Assembly (NCBI GenBank): GCA_003232915.1
Contig: QIKE01000065.1
Span: 1-48,580 of the forward strand
Length of the DNA: 48,580 bases
Direction of reading: 5' to 3'
DNA from: Bacteroidota bacterium
GTDB taxonomy: Bacteria; Bacteroidota; Bacteroidia; Bacteroidales; F082
The notes under the pieces are model-generated. The model ran no database searches. It worked only from the letters and a program-made list of their open reading frames with translations, and was not told the DNA's origin. Shown in pieces: positions 26,178 through 35,540 of the stretch (position 1 is the stretch's first letter; each line of letters starts with the position of its first letter). The position numbers were made by a program, and so were the translations under genes.

Positions 26178-28085
26178 CTATTTGAAAAGTTTTTCGACAG
26201 CTTCCGTATTTTGACTGTTGACAATATTTTTAGCTTCGGGGGTAAAAAGAAAATCAATACGATGTTGATGCCGTCTGACTATTTTATCTCTAACCATTTT
26301 CATAGTAGAATTAAGCATGTGGTTTTCTTCGGTAAAGGCTTCGTCAAGAATTGCGATTGTTGTGGGTAGCCAACGTGAAGGGAACAAACCGGCATATTTT
26401 CCACCTGAATAATATTTGTTTATTTCGAATTGTATTTTTTCAAGTACTTTATTCCTGCCTTTTTCGCTTTGGGGTTTTAAACCGTGCTGTTTTAAGTAGG
26501 CAGTTAGTGCCGGCTTGGCAAGAACTATCAAGCCAACGGTATAAGGATTTTGATTGTTAAACAACATACATTGCTCAATAAAAGCCGACTGTTCGATAAG
26601 TAATTCTTCAATACCTTCGGGACTGTATTTTTCGCCGTCGTTGCCGATCAGTAAGCTTTTAAAACGTCCCAAGACGTACAAAAACCCATCGTCATCCATA
26701 TATCCGAGATCACCGGTATAAAGCCAACCGTTTTTTAGTGTTTCGGCGGTAGCTTTTTCATTTTTCCAATATCCTTTCATCACATTTTCACCTTTTACAA
26801 CAATTTCGCCTTTTATGCCTACAGGCAAAGTATTTCCATCTTCATCACAGATTTTCAGTTCAAAAGGTGTTACGAGAAAGCCAGACGATCCTAGTTTGTG
26901 GCGCTGTGGTGCATTGGATGAGATAACCGGTGCCGCTTCGGAAAGTCCGTAGCCTTGATAAACTGGAATTCCTATTGCATAGAAAAAACGTTGTAACTCA
27001 ACGTCAAGTAGCGCACCACCGCCGATAAAATATTGTAAGCGGCCGCCGAAATTTTCACGAATCTTACGGAAAAGTATTGTGTCGTATAGCATTACAACAG
27101 GTTTTAGCAAAGCCCGCCATCCTTTACCTTTATCCCAGCCAATGCCATTGTATGCGTAAGCAACTTTTAACGCCTGATTAAAAAGTATTTCCGCTACGTG
27201 TCCTTTAGCTTTGATACCGGCTTCGATACCTTTTCTGAAATTTTTTGAAAGCGCTGGAACACTTAACAAAAATGTTGGTTTTGTTTCTTTAATGTTTTTC
27301 GGAATGTTACGCAGGGTTTCCATTAGGGTATTGCCAAGTTCTACCACCGACAAACTAGCTCCGTGTTTTATAATTGTGTAAAGGCCAACAGTGTGTGCAA
27401 AAGAATGATCCCAAGGTAAAATAAGAAGCGTTGAAAAAGTTTCGTCAACAGCGGTTATGGTACCCGACTGTTCGACATTGGCGGTATAGTTTCGGTGTGT
27501 TAACATAATTCCTTTCGGGTCGGCTGTGGTCCCAGAAGTGTAGCTGATGTTGGCCAGATCGTTTTCGTTAACCAACTTCCAGCATTTTTCAAATTTTGTT
27601 TTGGATTGCTCAAATACCACTTTACCATTCTGTTCAACTTCAGCAAAAGAAATTTCTTTTTTATTTTTTTCGATATTTTCGCCCATAATAATCGTAATAT
27701 CCAAATCGGGTAACAGATGACGAATGGTTCTGATTTTTTCAACTTGCCGGCTACTGGTAACCGCCCATTTAGCAGCAGAATGTTTTATACGAAAACTTAG
27801 TTCGGACGATTCGTTGAGTTTTACCGAAAGAGGTACATCAACAGCACCAATGTATAATATAGCCAACTCGGCCACCAACCATTCGCTACGTCCTTCGGCC
27901 ACCAATATTACTCTATCACCTCTTTTTACTCCAAGTTGCATCAGCCCAATAGCAAAATTGTACACTTTTGTTTGAATATCTTTGTAAGATAAGGATTGAT
28001 ATTTTCCACCGGTTTTTTCCCAAACCAATACGTTGTTAGCAAATTTTCCGGCACTTTCTTCGAAAAGTCGTGGTATAGTCCGCAT
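26178..28085 (-). CDS. AMP-binding long-chain acyl-CoA synthetase
   Basis: 635 residues, adenylate-forming enzyme of the long-chain fatty acid CoA ligase type. The phosphate-binding loop is YTSGTTADPKGIML near residue 183. Further motifs: YGLSEAAPVISSN near 380, GWLYTGDLGYMDDDGFLYVLGR near 460 and the hinge that follows, then SLLIGNDGEKYSPEGIEELL. It activates a fatty acid with ATP and transfers it to CoA in the cytoplasm or at the inner membrane face. Substrate length is not determinable. It is a single gene on the minus strand, divergent from doxX across a spacer with repeat R1. Confidence 0.9.
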   Translation of the reverse strand: MRTIPRLFEESAGKFANNVLVWEKTGGKYQSLSYKDIQTKVYNFAIGLMQLGVKRGDRVILVAEGRSEWLVAELAILYIGAVDVPLSVKLNESSELSFRIKHSAAKWAVTSSRQVEKIRTIRHLLPDLDITIIMGENIEKNKKEISFAEVEQNGKVVFEQSKTKFEKCWKLVNENDLANISYTSGTTADPKGIMLTHRNYTANVEQSGTITAVDETFSTLLILPWDHSFAHTVGLYTIIKHGASLSVVELGNTLMETLRNIPKNIKETKPTFLLSVPALSKNFRKGIEAGIKAKGHVAEILFNQALKVAYAYNGIGWDKGKGWRALLKPVVMLYDTILFRKIRENFGGRLQYFIGGGALLDVELQRFFYAIGIPVYQGYGLSEAAPVISSNAPQRHKLGSSGFLVTPFELKICDEDGNTLPVGIKGEIVVKGENVMKGYWKNEKATAETLKNGWLYTGDLGYMDDDGFLYVLGRFKSLLIGNDGEKYSPEGIEELLIEQSAFIEQCMLFNNQNPYTVGLIVLAKPALTAYLKQHGLKPQSEKGRNKVLEKIQFEINKYYSGGKYAGLFPSRWLPTTIAILDEAFTEENHMLNSTMKMVRDKIVRRHQHRIDFLFTPEAKNIVNSQNTEAVEKLFK

Positions 28086-28117
28086 AATTATTATTTAGAG
28101 TTTGCAATAAAACTATA

Positions 28118-28212
28118 TATTTTTGTTGTGCTTAATCAAAAAACATCCTTCTCAAGGCTATCGAAGCTTTGAGTACGATGAGTTTATTAAAGTAAATAAC
28201 TAATACTCAAAG
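28118..28212 (+). repeat. Promoter-bearing hairpin repeat, copy R1
   Basis: It begins with TATTTTTG (28118-28125), a match to the -7 consensus. At +49 comes the left arm CTTTGAGTA (28167-28175) and its exact complement TACTCAAAG (28204-28212). The loop contains ATGAGTTTATTAAAGTAAAT. Copies R2 and R3 share the box, the 49-50 bp spacing and the stem. Confidence 0.65.
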
Positions 28213-28448
28213 TATCTGTAACTAACAAATTGATAAATTTTGGCAATTACTTGTTATAAAAAAAACAGGCCGAATATATGAAGAATATTAATATGTACAA
28301 ATTGCGATAAATAAGTTGGTAACATCTTCTTTGAAAATCATCAGCGGAATCACCTGTCGCAGAAAAAATAATGTAAGGTATTGAATCTATAAACGACTAT
28401 AGCGACAGAAAAAGCAAGTATAATTTATTCACCTTAAAATGTTTTGCA
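28213..28448. other. Rest of the spacer before doxX
   Basis: No gene or clear promoter recognised between repeat R1 and the doxX start. Confidence 0.4.
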
Positions 28449-28901
28449 ATGAAATGTAGAATACTGAATGTATGCAATTATTTAAATGAGAAACTAGAAC
28501 CGTTAAAAGATATTCCGTTGCTGTTTATACGCTTGGTGCTTGTATACGGCTTTTGGGGTCCGGCTATGATGAAATGGAACAATATGGGTGCCATTGTAGA
28601 TTGGTTCCGTACCATGGGAATTCCTTTTCCAACCGTAAACGCTTATTTGTCTGCATCAACAGAAGTTGCAGGATCGGTATTGTTGTTACTGGGGATTGCT
28701 ACACGAATAATAACAGTACCCCTAATGGTGGTAATGCTTGTGGCCATATTTTTTGTGCATTTACACAATGGTTTTGAAGCGGGAAACAACGGCTTTGAAA
28801 TCCCATTGTACTATCTCATTATGCTTTTCACTTTATTAATTTACGGACCGGGAAGATATAGTGTGGAAGGTTTGTTGCACCGTGCAACCAAAAAGGCTTA
28901 A
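28449..28901 (+). CDS. DoxX-family membrane protein
   Basis: 150 residues with four predicted transmembrane segments: LLFIRLVLVYGFWGPAMMKW, TEVAGSVLLLLGIATRIITV, PLMVVMLVAIFFVHLHNGF and PLYYLIMLFTLLIYGPG. The GP-x-MMKW segment and the VAIFFVHLHNGF turn are typical of DoxX/YphA-like inner-membrane proteins, a family linked to redox and oxidative-stress functions without a settled activity. It is flanked by direct copies of the hairpin repeat (R1 at 28118, R2 at 28961, 843 bp apart). Confidence 0.85.
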   Translation: MKCRILNVCNYLNEKLEPLKDIPLLFIRLVLVYGFWGPAMMKWNNMGAIVDWFRTMGIPFPTVNAYLSASTEVAGSVLLLLGIATRIITVPLMVVMLVAIFFVHLHNGFEAGNNGFEIPLYYLIMLFTLLIYGPGRYSVEGLLHRATKKA

Positions 28902-28960
28902 CGGTTTTATACCGGAACATTATCTTATTGCAACATAAATAGTGTCAGCAAGGAAATGCC

Positions 28961-29056
28961 TATTTTTGTTGTATTTATGAATAAACCCGTCAATTTGGAG
29001 GTCAGTAATTTTTTGAGTATTATGAATTTATTAAAGTAAATTATTAGTCCTCAAAA
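28961..29056 (+). repeat. Promoter-bearing hairpin repeat, copy R2
   Basis: TATTTTTG at 28961-28968, then after 50 bp the arm TTTTGAG (29011-29017) pairing with CTCAAAA (29050-29056). The arms differ from R1 by a compensating change (C-G pair to T-A). The loop ATGAATTTATTAAAGTAAAT is nearly the R1 loop. Similarity to R3 and R4 continues to about 29090. Confidence 0.65.
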
Positions 29057-29191
29057 TAAGCGAAACGAAGATATTGACGTTTTCGTGCAAACATTAAGTT
29101 GCGATTTGGTTAATCGGGTATTATTAGAGGCAGCTAACTTTTAGCCGTTTTTAATTTATAAAATAAACAAATGATTTTTGCAAGATTTATG

Positions 29192-30589
29192 TTATCCAAT
29201 TCGATAGCTCATCGTTTCGTCTATCTCCTTAATGGTTTTCGGAATGGGTTTGCCAAGTATACGATGGCCGGTTTCGGTAACAAGAATATCATCTTCGATT
29301 CGGATACCGCCGAAGTCTTTATAATTTTCAAGTTTATTATAATTTATAAAATCGGTAAACTTTCCTTTGTTTTTAAATTGATCAATAAGAGGTGGGATAA
29401 AATAAATACCCGGTTCCACAGTGAGAACAAATCCCGGCTTCAATGTTTTAGCGAGACGAATGTATGCTGTGCCAAATTCGGTTGAACGTTGGGTTTGCTC
29501 ATCGTAGCCAACGTAATCTTCGCCGAGCCCTTCCATATCGTGTACATCAAGTCCCATCATATGCCCTAAACCATGAGGCATAAACAAGGTATGTGCTCCG
29601 GCATTAACGGCGGCGTTTGTATCACCTTTCATAATTCCTGCTTTTTTCAGTCCGTCGACAAGGGTACGCGCGGCAAGAAAATGGACATCACGATATTTCA
29701 ATCCTGGTTTTATGGCTTTAATAGCCGCTATATTTGCGTTGAGTACAATTTGATAAATTTCGGCTTGCCGTGTATCGAATTTTCCTCCTACAGGAACTGT
29801 ACGCGTAATGTCGCTAGCATAGTGTAACTGCGTTTCGGCACCGGCATCGGTAACCATCATCCTGCCTTTGGAAAGTGTGTTTCCATGATAGTGGTTGTGC
29901 AAAGTTTGTCCGTCCATACTCAAAATAACGGGAAATGAAACAGGGCCACCGAGCGCTAGTGAAATTCCTTCGATGGTACCGGCAATTTTTTGCTCAGTAA
30001 CGCCTGGTATGGCCATATGCATAGCAGTGGTGTGCATCTCCCAGGCAATGGCAACGGCTTTTTCTATTTCCTCAATTTCGTTACTGTCTTTTACCTCCCG
30101 AAGCTTGATAACTGTTTTGATTAATTCTATCGAAACATTGTTTTTTATTCCTTTTATCGAAACGTTCAACAATTCGGAAAGTGCTATATAAGTTTCACCT
30201 CGATAAGGAGGAAGATAATGAATTTTTCGCCCCGATGCCATTGCTCCCGAAACAAAAGCGGCAAGCTTATCGAAAGGTTCGGTAGCGTGTATTCCCACTT
30301 CGACTGCAAGGTCTTTTACCAATGGTTGTTCGCCCATCCAAATAATGTCGTCCATATCCACATCATTTCCGAAAATATAATCTGTGTTGTTGTCCACGTC
30401 AACAACACCGGCAAAACCCGTATGGTCGAGTCCGAAAAAATAAAGAAAACTGCTATCTTGTCGAAAATGATACTGGTTGGCATCATAGTTAAACGCAGCA
30501 TCTACATTTCCCAAAAACAGGGCAATACCTGAGCCGAGTTCTTTTTTTAAACGGTTCCGTCTGTCGATATATACTTCTTTTTTAAACAT
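29192..30589 (-). CDS. pepP: Xaa-Pro aminopeptidase (M24B family)
   Basis: 465 residues from the ATG at 30589 (MFKKEVYIDRRNRL); another in-frame ATG lies two codons upstream. Dinuclear-metal pita-bread hydrolase that removes N-terminal residues preceding proline. The five metal ligands are visible: Asp in TDAGAE, Asp in SDITRTVP, His in MPHGLGHMMGLDVHD, Glu in TVEPGIYFIP and Glu in GGIRIEDDI. An N-terminal aminopeptidase-P domain (residues 1-150) precedes the catalytic domain. No signal peptide, so cytoplasmic. It is convergent with doxX. Confidence 0.93.
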   Translation of the reverse strand: MFKKEVYIDRRNRLKKELGSGIALFLGNVDAAFNYDANQYHFRQDSSFLYFFGLDHTGFAGVVDVDNNTDYIFGNDVDMDDIIWMGEQPLVKDLAVEVGIHATEPFDKLAAFVSGAMASGRKIHYLPPYRGETYIALSELLNVSIKGIKNNVSIELIKTVIKLREVKDSNEIEEIEKAVAIAWEMHTTAMHMAIPGVTEQKIAGTIEGISLALGGPVSFPVILSMDGQTLHNHYHGNTLSKGRMMVTDAGAETQLHYASDITRTVPVGGKFDTRQAEIYQIVLNANIAAIKAIKPGLKYRDVHFLAARTLVDGLKKAGIMKGDTNAAVNAGAHTLFMPHGLGHMMGLDVHDMEGLGEDYVGYDEQTQRSTEFGTAYIRLAKTLKPGFVLTVEPGIYFIPPLIDQFKNKGKFTDFINYNKLENYKDFGGIRIEDDILVTETGHRILGKPIPKTIKEIDETMSYRIG

Positions 30590-30875
30590 AATCATTTATT
30601 TAATAAGTTTGATACCCTATTTTAAAGAGAAACTACTTGCGAGCTTTTTTCTCCGAATAGTTTTTCGTGTGTAAAATTACTATAAATAGGGAAGCCTTTG
30701 TCTTTGGAGTAACATTATTTATAAATTTAAAAACTCATCCTTCACTATTAATTGTACCATTCAAGGTGGAAAAAATATTGGGTAAATCGTTAAGTTCAGG
30801 TAGTTTATAAAAAAATAATTGCTAAAAACAACATAATCAACAAATTATAAATTATTACGAAAAACAAATTATGTT

Positions 30876-30895
30876 ACGATAAAGTACTTTATCGT
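30876..30895. terminator. 20-bp perfect palindrome overlapping the smpB stop
   Basis: ACGATAAAGTACTTTATCGT is its own reverse complement and includes the smpB TAA (30889-30891 on the minus strand). As RNA it would form an 8-bp stem around GUAC, followed on the minus strand by a T-rich stretch, so it may act as a weak terminator. Confidence 0.5.
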
Positions 30896-31338
30896 TTGAT
30901 ATATCTATCAATTTCTCTTTGAACGTCTTTTTTCTTAAGGTCTTCGCGTTTGTCGTAAAAATGTTTTCCATGTGCTATAGCAATTTCTAGTTTGGCCAAA
31001 CCGCGTTCGTTGACAAACAAAACGGTAGGTACAATGGTTAGTCCTTTTTCTTTTACTTTGGTATTCAGCTTCTTCAGTTCTCGGGAAGTTAAAAGCAATT
31101 TACGGTCGCGCTTTGCGAGATGATTGTTGTAGGTACCGTAGCTGTATTCGGCAATATGCATTGCACGGACAAATAATTCGCCATTTTCGAAAACGCAAAA
31201 AGCATCGGAAAGATTGGCTTTACCGTTGCGTATTGATTTTATCTCGGTACCTGTAAGCACAATGCCTGCAACATATTTATCCAGCAGGAAATATTCCCTG
31301 TTAGCCCGTTTGTTTTTTATGCGAATAGTTTTTATCAT
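30889..31338 (-). CDS. smpB: SsrA-binding protein SmpB
   Basis: 149 residues, standard SmpB length. It binds tmRNA and brings it to stalled ribosomes. Family marks: [59 protein letters not shown] and the basic C-terminal tail [20 protein letters not shown]. The start is the ATG at 31338 with an exact -7 box 26 bp upstream. No tmRNA gene was seen in the window. Confidence 0.96.
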   Translation of the reverse strand: MIKTIRIKNKRANREYFLLDKYVAGIVLTGTEIKSIRNGKANLSDAFCVFENGELFVRAMHIAEYSYGTYNNHLAKRDRKLLLTSRELKKLNTKVKEKGLTIVPTVLFVNERGLAKLEIAIAHGKHFYDKREDLKKKDVQREIDRYIKR

Positions 31339-31363
31339 TTGTCGTTTTAAGAAAAAAAGCTCG

Positions 31364-31371
31364 CAAATGTA
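31364..31371 (-). promoter_or_regulatory. -7 promoter box of smpB
   Basis: The minus strand reads TACATTTG, matching TAnnTTTG, 26 bp before the start codon. Confidence 0.5.
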
Positions 31372-31789
31372 AGTAAAAGAAACAATAATAACTAAAGTAT
31401 GTTATTAAGGAATGTGTAGTTTCTATTTTTATAAAGTTAGAAAGTTCGGAAGATTTAGTGAAAATAAACGTTCCGAACTTTACCATTTTCAACTTTCTTA
31501 ACCTCAAGAATTCCAGTTTTACGAAACGGCTACATATGCAGAATATTGCATTTTGAAGTTAGTAGTTCGTAAACAATTTTCATATTTGTTTGCTAACCGG
31601 TGATTCATGTTTTGTTCAATTTATTACAAATTGCTATTAAGGTAACATCATCTTTGTTTATGGTTTATAATCGTTTATTTTGATTATCAACTTTAATAAC
31701 GGCATCAAGTTTGAAAAATTAAGTGAGTAAAGTCTTTGATTCTTTTGAATTTTTTTCAGAAGTTTCGCAATTCAAATTATTTTATACTT
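31372..31789. other. Spacer between truA and smpB
   Basis: No gene recognised. The one structured item is a perfect 11-bp hairpin at 31441-31481. Confidence 0.4.
31441..31481. repeat. 11-bp hairpin upstream of smpB
   Basis: AAAGTTCGGAA (31441-31451) and TTCCGAACTTT (31471-31481) are exact complements with a 19-nt loop. There is no T tract. It could be a binding site or repeat remnant. Confidence 0.5.
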
Positions 31790-32545
31790 TCAAAAAATAG
31801 AATACGGATAAACGATTAATTCGAGAAATAATGCGTGTGCAGGAACCGAAAATCCGGCTTTGTTACGATTTTTGGCTTCGATAATTTTACTAATATCTTC
31901 CACCGTAAGCCTGCCTCTGCCAATTTCTAATAACGTTCCTACAATAGCACGTACCATATTGCGTAAAAATCGATCGGCGGTAATGGTAAAAATTAACAGG
32001 TCGTTTTTTTCTTCCCATACAGCTTCCGAGATTGTACAATTGTTAGTTTTGGTTTGCGAACGACGTTTTGAAAAGCTAGTAAAATCATAATAATCAATCA
32101 AAATAGCGGCTGCTTTTTGCATTGTTTCCACATCAAGTTGTCTGGTATATTGATAACTTAAATCAGGCATAAAAGGGTTTTTTTTGCGACTGATGTAATA
32201 GCGATACGTACGACTTATGGCATCGAAACGAGCGTGATAACTATCCGGTACTAGCTTTAGCCTAAACACAACAATATCAGGAGGTAAAAATTTATTTAGT
32301 CTATATAAAAAATCGTTGATGTCGTATGTTTGCCGAATGCTTTCGTTGGTATCAAGATGTGCATAAAAATCCCTTGCATTGACACCCGTATCGGTTCTAC
32401 CACATCCTACAAGATTAATTTCTTCTCCAAGTAATAAGCCGATTTTCTTATTCAATTCAGCCTGAACCGTATGAGCGTTATTCTGAACTTGCCAACCATG
32501 ATAAGCAGCACCGTTATATGCAAGTTGTAGAAAATATCGAGGCAC
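31790..32545 (-). CDS. truA: tRNA pseudouridine(38-40) synthase TruA
   Basis: 251 residues. TruA modifies U38-U40 in the anticodon arm. Catalytic Asp is in the GCGRTDTGVNARDFYAHLD motif (about residues 48-66). YNGAAYHGWQVQNN at the N-terminus and FLRNMVRAIVGTLLEIGRG near residue 200 are family hallmarks. The start codon is GTG at 32545 (GTG-CCT-CGA, protein MPRYFLQLAY); no ATG is available upstream in frame. A -7 box sits 21 bp upstream. Confidence 0.95.
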   Translation of the reverse strand: MPRYFLQLAYNGAAYHGWQVQNNAHTVQAELNKKIGLLLGEEINLVGCGRTDTGVNARDFYAHLDTNESIRQTYDINDFLYRLNKFLPPDIVVFRLKLVPDSYHARFDAISRTYRYYISRKKNPFMPDLSYQYTRQLDVETMQKAAAILIDYYDFTSFSKRRSQTKTNNCTISEAVWEEKNDLLIFTITADRFLRNMVRAIVGTLLEIGRGRLTVEDISKIIEAKNRNKAGFSVPAHALFLELIVYPYSIF

Positions 32546-32565
32546 CGTTATTTGTTTTTTTAATA

Positions 32566-32573
32566 CAAAAGTA
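32566..32573 (-). promoter_or_regulatory. -7 promoter box of truA
   Basis: The minus strand reads TACTTTTG, matching TAnnTTTG, 21 bp before the GTG start. Confidence 0.6.
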
Positions 32574-32737
32574 GTAGAAAATTACAAAAGCAATAATAAA
32601 TTTGTCCTATGTGCTTGACATTTTGTATTCCACCTTGTTATGCGTTTAAATCAATGTTCAAATATACAAATTTTTTTGGCTGTCTTTGAATTACCAAAGT
32701 ATAATTATCTATATTTTGTTTTTATCATCTTATTATT

Positions 32738-35164
32738 TTACCAATTGATTGTAATTTTTTCCGATCGATTTGGCAAGGATATGGTCAAAATGCTTGCTTT
32801 TGGTTTTTGATATTCTTTTAAAAACAAATGCTTCGGATTTGTTTGAAAATCAATAGACTTACCGTTTACTCTAATTGCTTTTATTTTATCATTAAAACCG
32901 TGAAGGATGAAACGAAACATTTTGAATTCGGATACATATTTCCCAGACGGTTTTTCCATGACAATTTTTTTATTTTTATTGTCATACAGTATGTCTCTTA
33001 TATAAAAATCGCCCTTTTGATAGTTATAAGTATTTCCATCGTCTTCGTAATAAACAAAACGGCTTCCATTTTTTCCTTGATAGACGTGGATTTCGAGGGT
33101 ATCGCCGGGATTTTCTCCTGTATACTGAATCAGTTTTTGAACAGGTATAATAGCACCGGCTTTCACAAAAACAGGAAGTTTGTTCAAAGGACACGGAATA
33201 AGGATGTTTGTGCTACCTTCGAACTGTTTGTCATTATAAAACAAGTACCATTTTCCTTTTGGCAAATAGGCGTTTACAATTTTTTGAGTGCTTTTTGCCG
33301 GAATAATGAGTAGAGACTGACCAAACATATATTGGTTTTCAAACCGACTGTCGAAGATTTTTTTATCGGAAGCATACGAAATACTTAAGCTTCGTTGCAC
33401 AGGCATACCTGTTTGCGAGGCTTGGTAAAATGCGGCATAAATATATGGAAGCAGATGATAGCGAAGTTCGATATAATGTTTTGCTAGTTCTTGAGTAAAA
33501 TCGCCATAGGACCATGGTTCGGAACGACGTGTATTGATGGATGAATGTGCCCTGAAAAAGGGAGAAAAAGCGCCAAGACTCACCCAGCGGGCATATAAGG
33601 CAGGTGTGGCATCGCCGCCGAAGCCTCCCACATCATATCCTGCAAAAGGCACCCCCGACAATCCGAAACTGTTTATCAACCTTATACCGAGAAACATATG
33701 TTCATCTGTTGCCTGATTATCGCCTGTCCAAATAGCTGTATACCGTTGCAGACCGGCATAGCCTGCTCTTGTTAGCACTAATGGTCTACGGTTTTTCATA
33801 AGCATTTTCGTTCCTTCAAAGGTGGCACGAGCCATTTGCATTCCAAATACATTTTTGCCTTTTAAATAGGAAACACCTATGCCTTCCCAATCCATTTGAA
33901 TAACCGGCGGCACGTTTTTTCCCCAAACGGCAATTTCGTTCATATCGTTCCAAAAACCGGTCACACCCATATCAACCAAGCTCTGAAATTGTTTGCCCCA
34001 CCATAAACGCACCTTCGGATTAGTGAAATCGGGAAAATTACACCAGCCTGGCCATACTTGTCCCGAATAGTTACTGCCATCGGGATATTTAATAAAACAG
34101 TTCTGTTTTACACCATCATCATAAACCCGATAGCCTTTTTCAACTTTTATCCCCGGATCAATAATCACCATCGTATGCAAACCCATAGCTTTCAAATCAC
34201 CGATAAGTTTTCGAGGAGTAGGAAAAGCCTTTGGATTCCATGTAAACACCTTGTAATCATCCATATAAGCAATATCAAGATAAATTACATCAAGTGGAAT
34301 TTGCTTGTCGCGAAAAGCTGTAGCTATTTCCATCACTTCCTTGTCGGGAGTATAGCTCCACCTGCATTGCTGAAAACCAAGCCCCCATAACGGTGGCATA
34401 TTTATACGACCCGTCAACGAGGAGTATTCTTTTAAAATGCCGGCAGGAGTATGATGATAGAAAAAATAATAATCAATTTGATCGTCTTCGGCACAAAAGT
34501 AGGAAAGCCGATTATTTCCGGCTCCGAAATTAAACACGCTTTTTGTTGTGTTGTCAACAAAAATACCGTATTGAAGCCCATCATGTCGTCCCATATAAAA
34601 AGGAATGGTTGAATATAAGGGGTCGCTCCAATTTTGATAATGAGGATTGTCCGTGTTCCAGTTAGTATAAGCCGATCCTCTTCGATTGAGAGAACCTGTT
34701 TTTTCGCCAAGTCCGGTAAATATCTCTTGCGGAAATAAATGTTTAAATGTAAATATCTTATTATCTAACCAAAAAGTCCCCAATTTGTCATCCTGATTGA
34801 TGATTTTTCCTGCAGAAGTTAGAAAAGTAAAACGTAATGGAAACTTGCTAATTTGCAATGTTAATGAATCTGTAATAATGAGAAAATTATTTTTGTTTTC
34901 TCTATACGTGAACTTAACTTTTTGTGGAGAGGCCACCACAGCATAAGACGGTAAATTGTGCTCCCGATTTTCCCAAACGGAAATTTTAAAAAGAGTAGGC
35001 GAAAATATCGTAACCCTCGCAGTGCCTTGAGTTGTATGGAAGATGAAGTCTTGCCCTTTTTTATTAATATTAACATAATCACCGAGACTTTTTCCCCTCG
35101 ACTGTTGTGCCATTACAGGATAAAGAAAAATAAAAGTGAGGAAAATAAAAAGAATTTTTTTCAT
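32738..35164 (-). CDS. Exported glycoside hydrolase family 31 (alpha-glucosidase-like)
   Basis: 808 residues from the ATG at 35164, chosen because it opens a signal peptide (MKKILFIFLTFIFLYPVMAQ). N-terminal GH31 beta-sandwich (to about 230), then the TIM barrel with the nucleophile Asp in GFWNDMNEIAVWGK near residue 405 and the acid/base Asp in AIWTGDNQATDEHM near 483. LYLDIAYMD-type strand (VIYLDIAYMDDYKVFTWN) and FFRAHSSINTRRSEPW also fit. C-terminal DUF5110-like sandwich follows. It likely hydrolyses alpha-linked glucosides in the periplasm. No polysaccharide-utilisation susC/susD pair is nearby. Confidence 0.93.
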   Translation of the reverse strand: MKKILFIFLTFIFLYPVMAQQSRGKSLGDYVNINKKGQDFIFHTTQGTARVTIFSPTLFKISVWENREHNLPSYAVVASPQKVKFTYRENKNNFLIITDSLTLQISKFPLRFTFLTSAGKIINQDDKLGTFWLDNKIFTFKHLFPQEIFTGLGEKTGSLNRRGSAYTNWNTDNPHYQNWSDPLYSTIPFYMGRHDGLQYGIFVDNTTKSVFNFGAGNNRLSYFCAEDDQIDYYFFYHHTPAGILKEYSSLTGRINMPPLWGLGFQQCRWSYTPDKEVMEIATAFRDKQIPLDVIYLDIAYMDDYKVFTWNPKAFPTPRKLIGDLKAMGLHTMVIIDPGIKVEKGYRVYDDGVKQNCFIKYPDGSNYSGQVWPGWCNFPDFTNPKVRLWWGKQFQSLVDMGVTGFWNDMNEIAVWGKNVPPVIQMDWEGIGVSYLKGKNVFGMQMARATFEGTKMLMKNRRPLVLTRAGYAGLQRYTAIWTGDNQATDEHMFLGIRLINSFGLSGVPFAGYDVGGFGGDATPALYARWVSLGAFSPFFRAHSSINTRRSEPWSYGDFTQELAKHYIELRYHLLPYIYAAFYQASQTGMPVQRSLSISYASDKKIFDSRFENQYMFGQSLLIIPAKSTQKIVNAYLPKGKWYLFYNDKQFEGSTNILIPCPLNKLPVFVKAGAIIPVQKLIQYTGENPGDTLEIHVYQGKNGSRFVYYEDDGNTYNYQKGDFYIRDILYDNKNKKIVMEKPSGKYVSEFKMFRFILHGFNDKIKAIRVNGKSIDFQTNPKHLFLKEYQKPKASILTISLPNRSEKITINW

Positions 35165-35186
35165 GTTTAAATGATTAAAGTACACG

Positions 35187-35194
35187 CAAATATA
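35187..35194 (-). promoter_or_regulatory. -7 promoter box of the GH31 gene
   Basis: The minus strand reads TATATTTG, matching TAnnTTTG, 23 bp before the start codon at 35164. Confidence 0.5.
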
Positions 35195-35540
35195 CATAAA
35201 TAATAACTTACCGGTATGCTAAATTAAAATGGCTTACGATTATTTCTATTATTTTGTTTTTCTATTAAAGTAGAAACGGGAAAATAATTGCACAGGAAAA
35301 TTTATGAATGATAAAAAATACGAATTTGAGCAGTTGGACCCGATAGGAATTATCCTTTTTTGGTTCTATACCAAAAATTGTGTTTAGTTAAACTTTAATT
35401 TAAAAAATATAAAATGTTCAAAATTCTCTTATGAGGGCAAACCAAAGCCAATTTCTAAGAAGGGGGATTATATACTATTTGGAATTTGTAGATGGGCATT
35501 AAAAACAATCCAAAATAAAACTTTCCACGGTGCATTAAAT
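35195..35540. other. Spacer between the cytochrome b and GH31 genes
   Basis: No gene recognised. It holds repeat copy B at 35431-35470. Confidence 0.4.
35431..35470 (-). repeat. Dispersed tail repeat, copy B
   Basis: The plus strand contains GGGCAAACCAAAGCCAATTT followed by CTAAGAAGGGGGA. It matches copy A over about 30 positions and lies about 75-110 bp beyond the cytochrome b stop. Confidence 0.5.
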
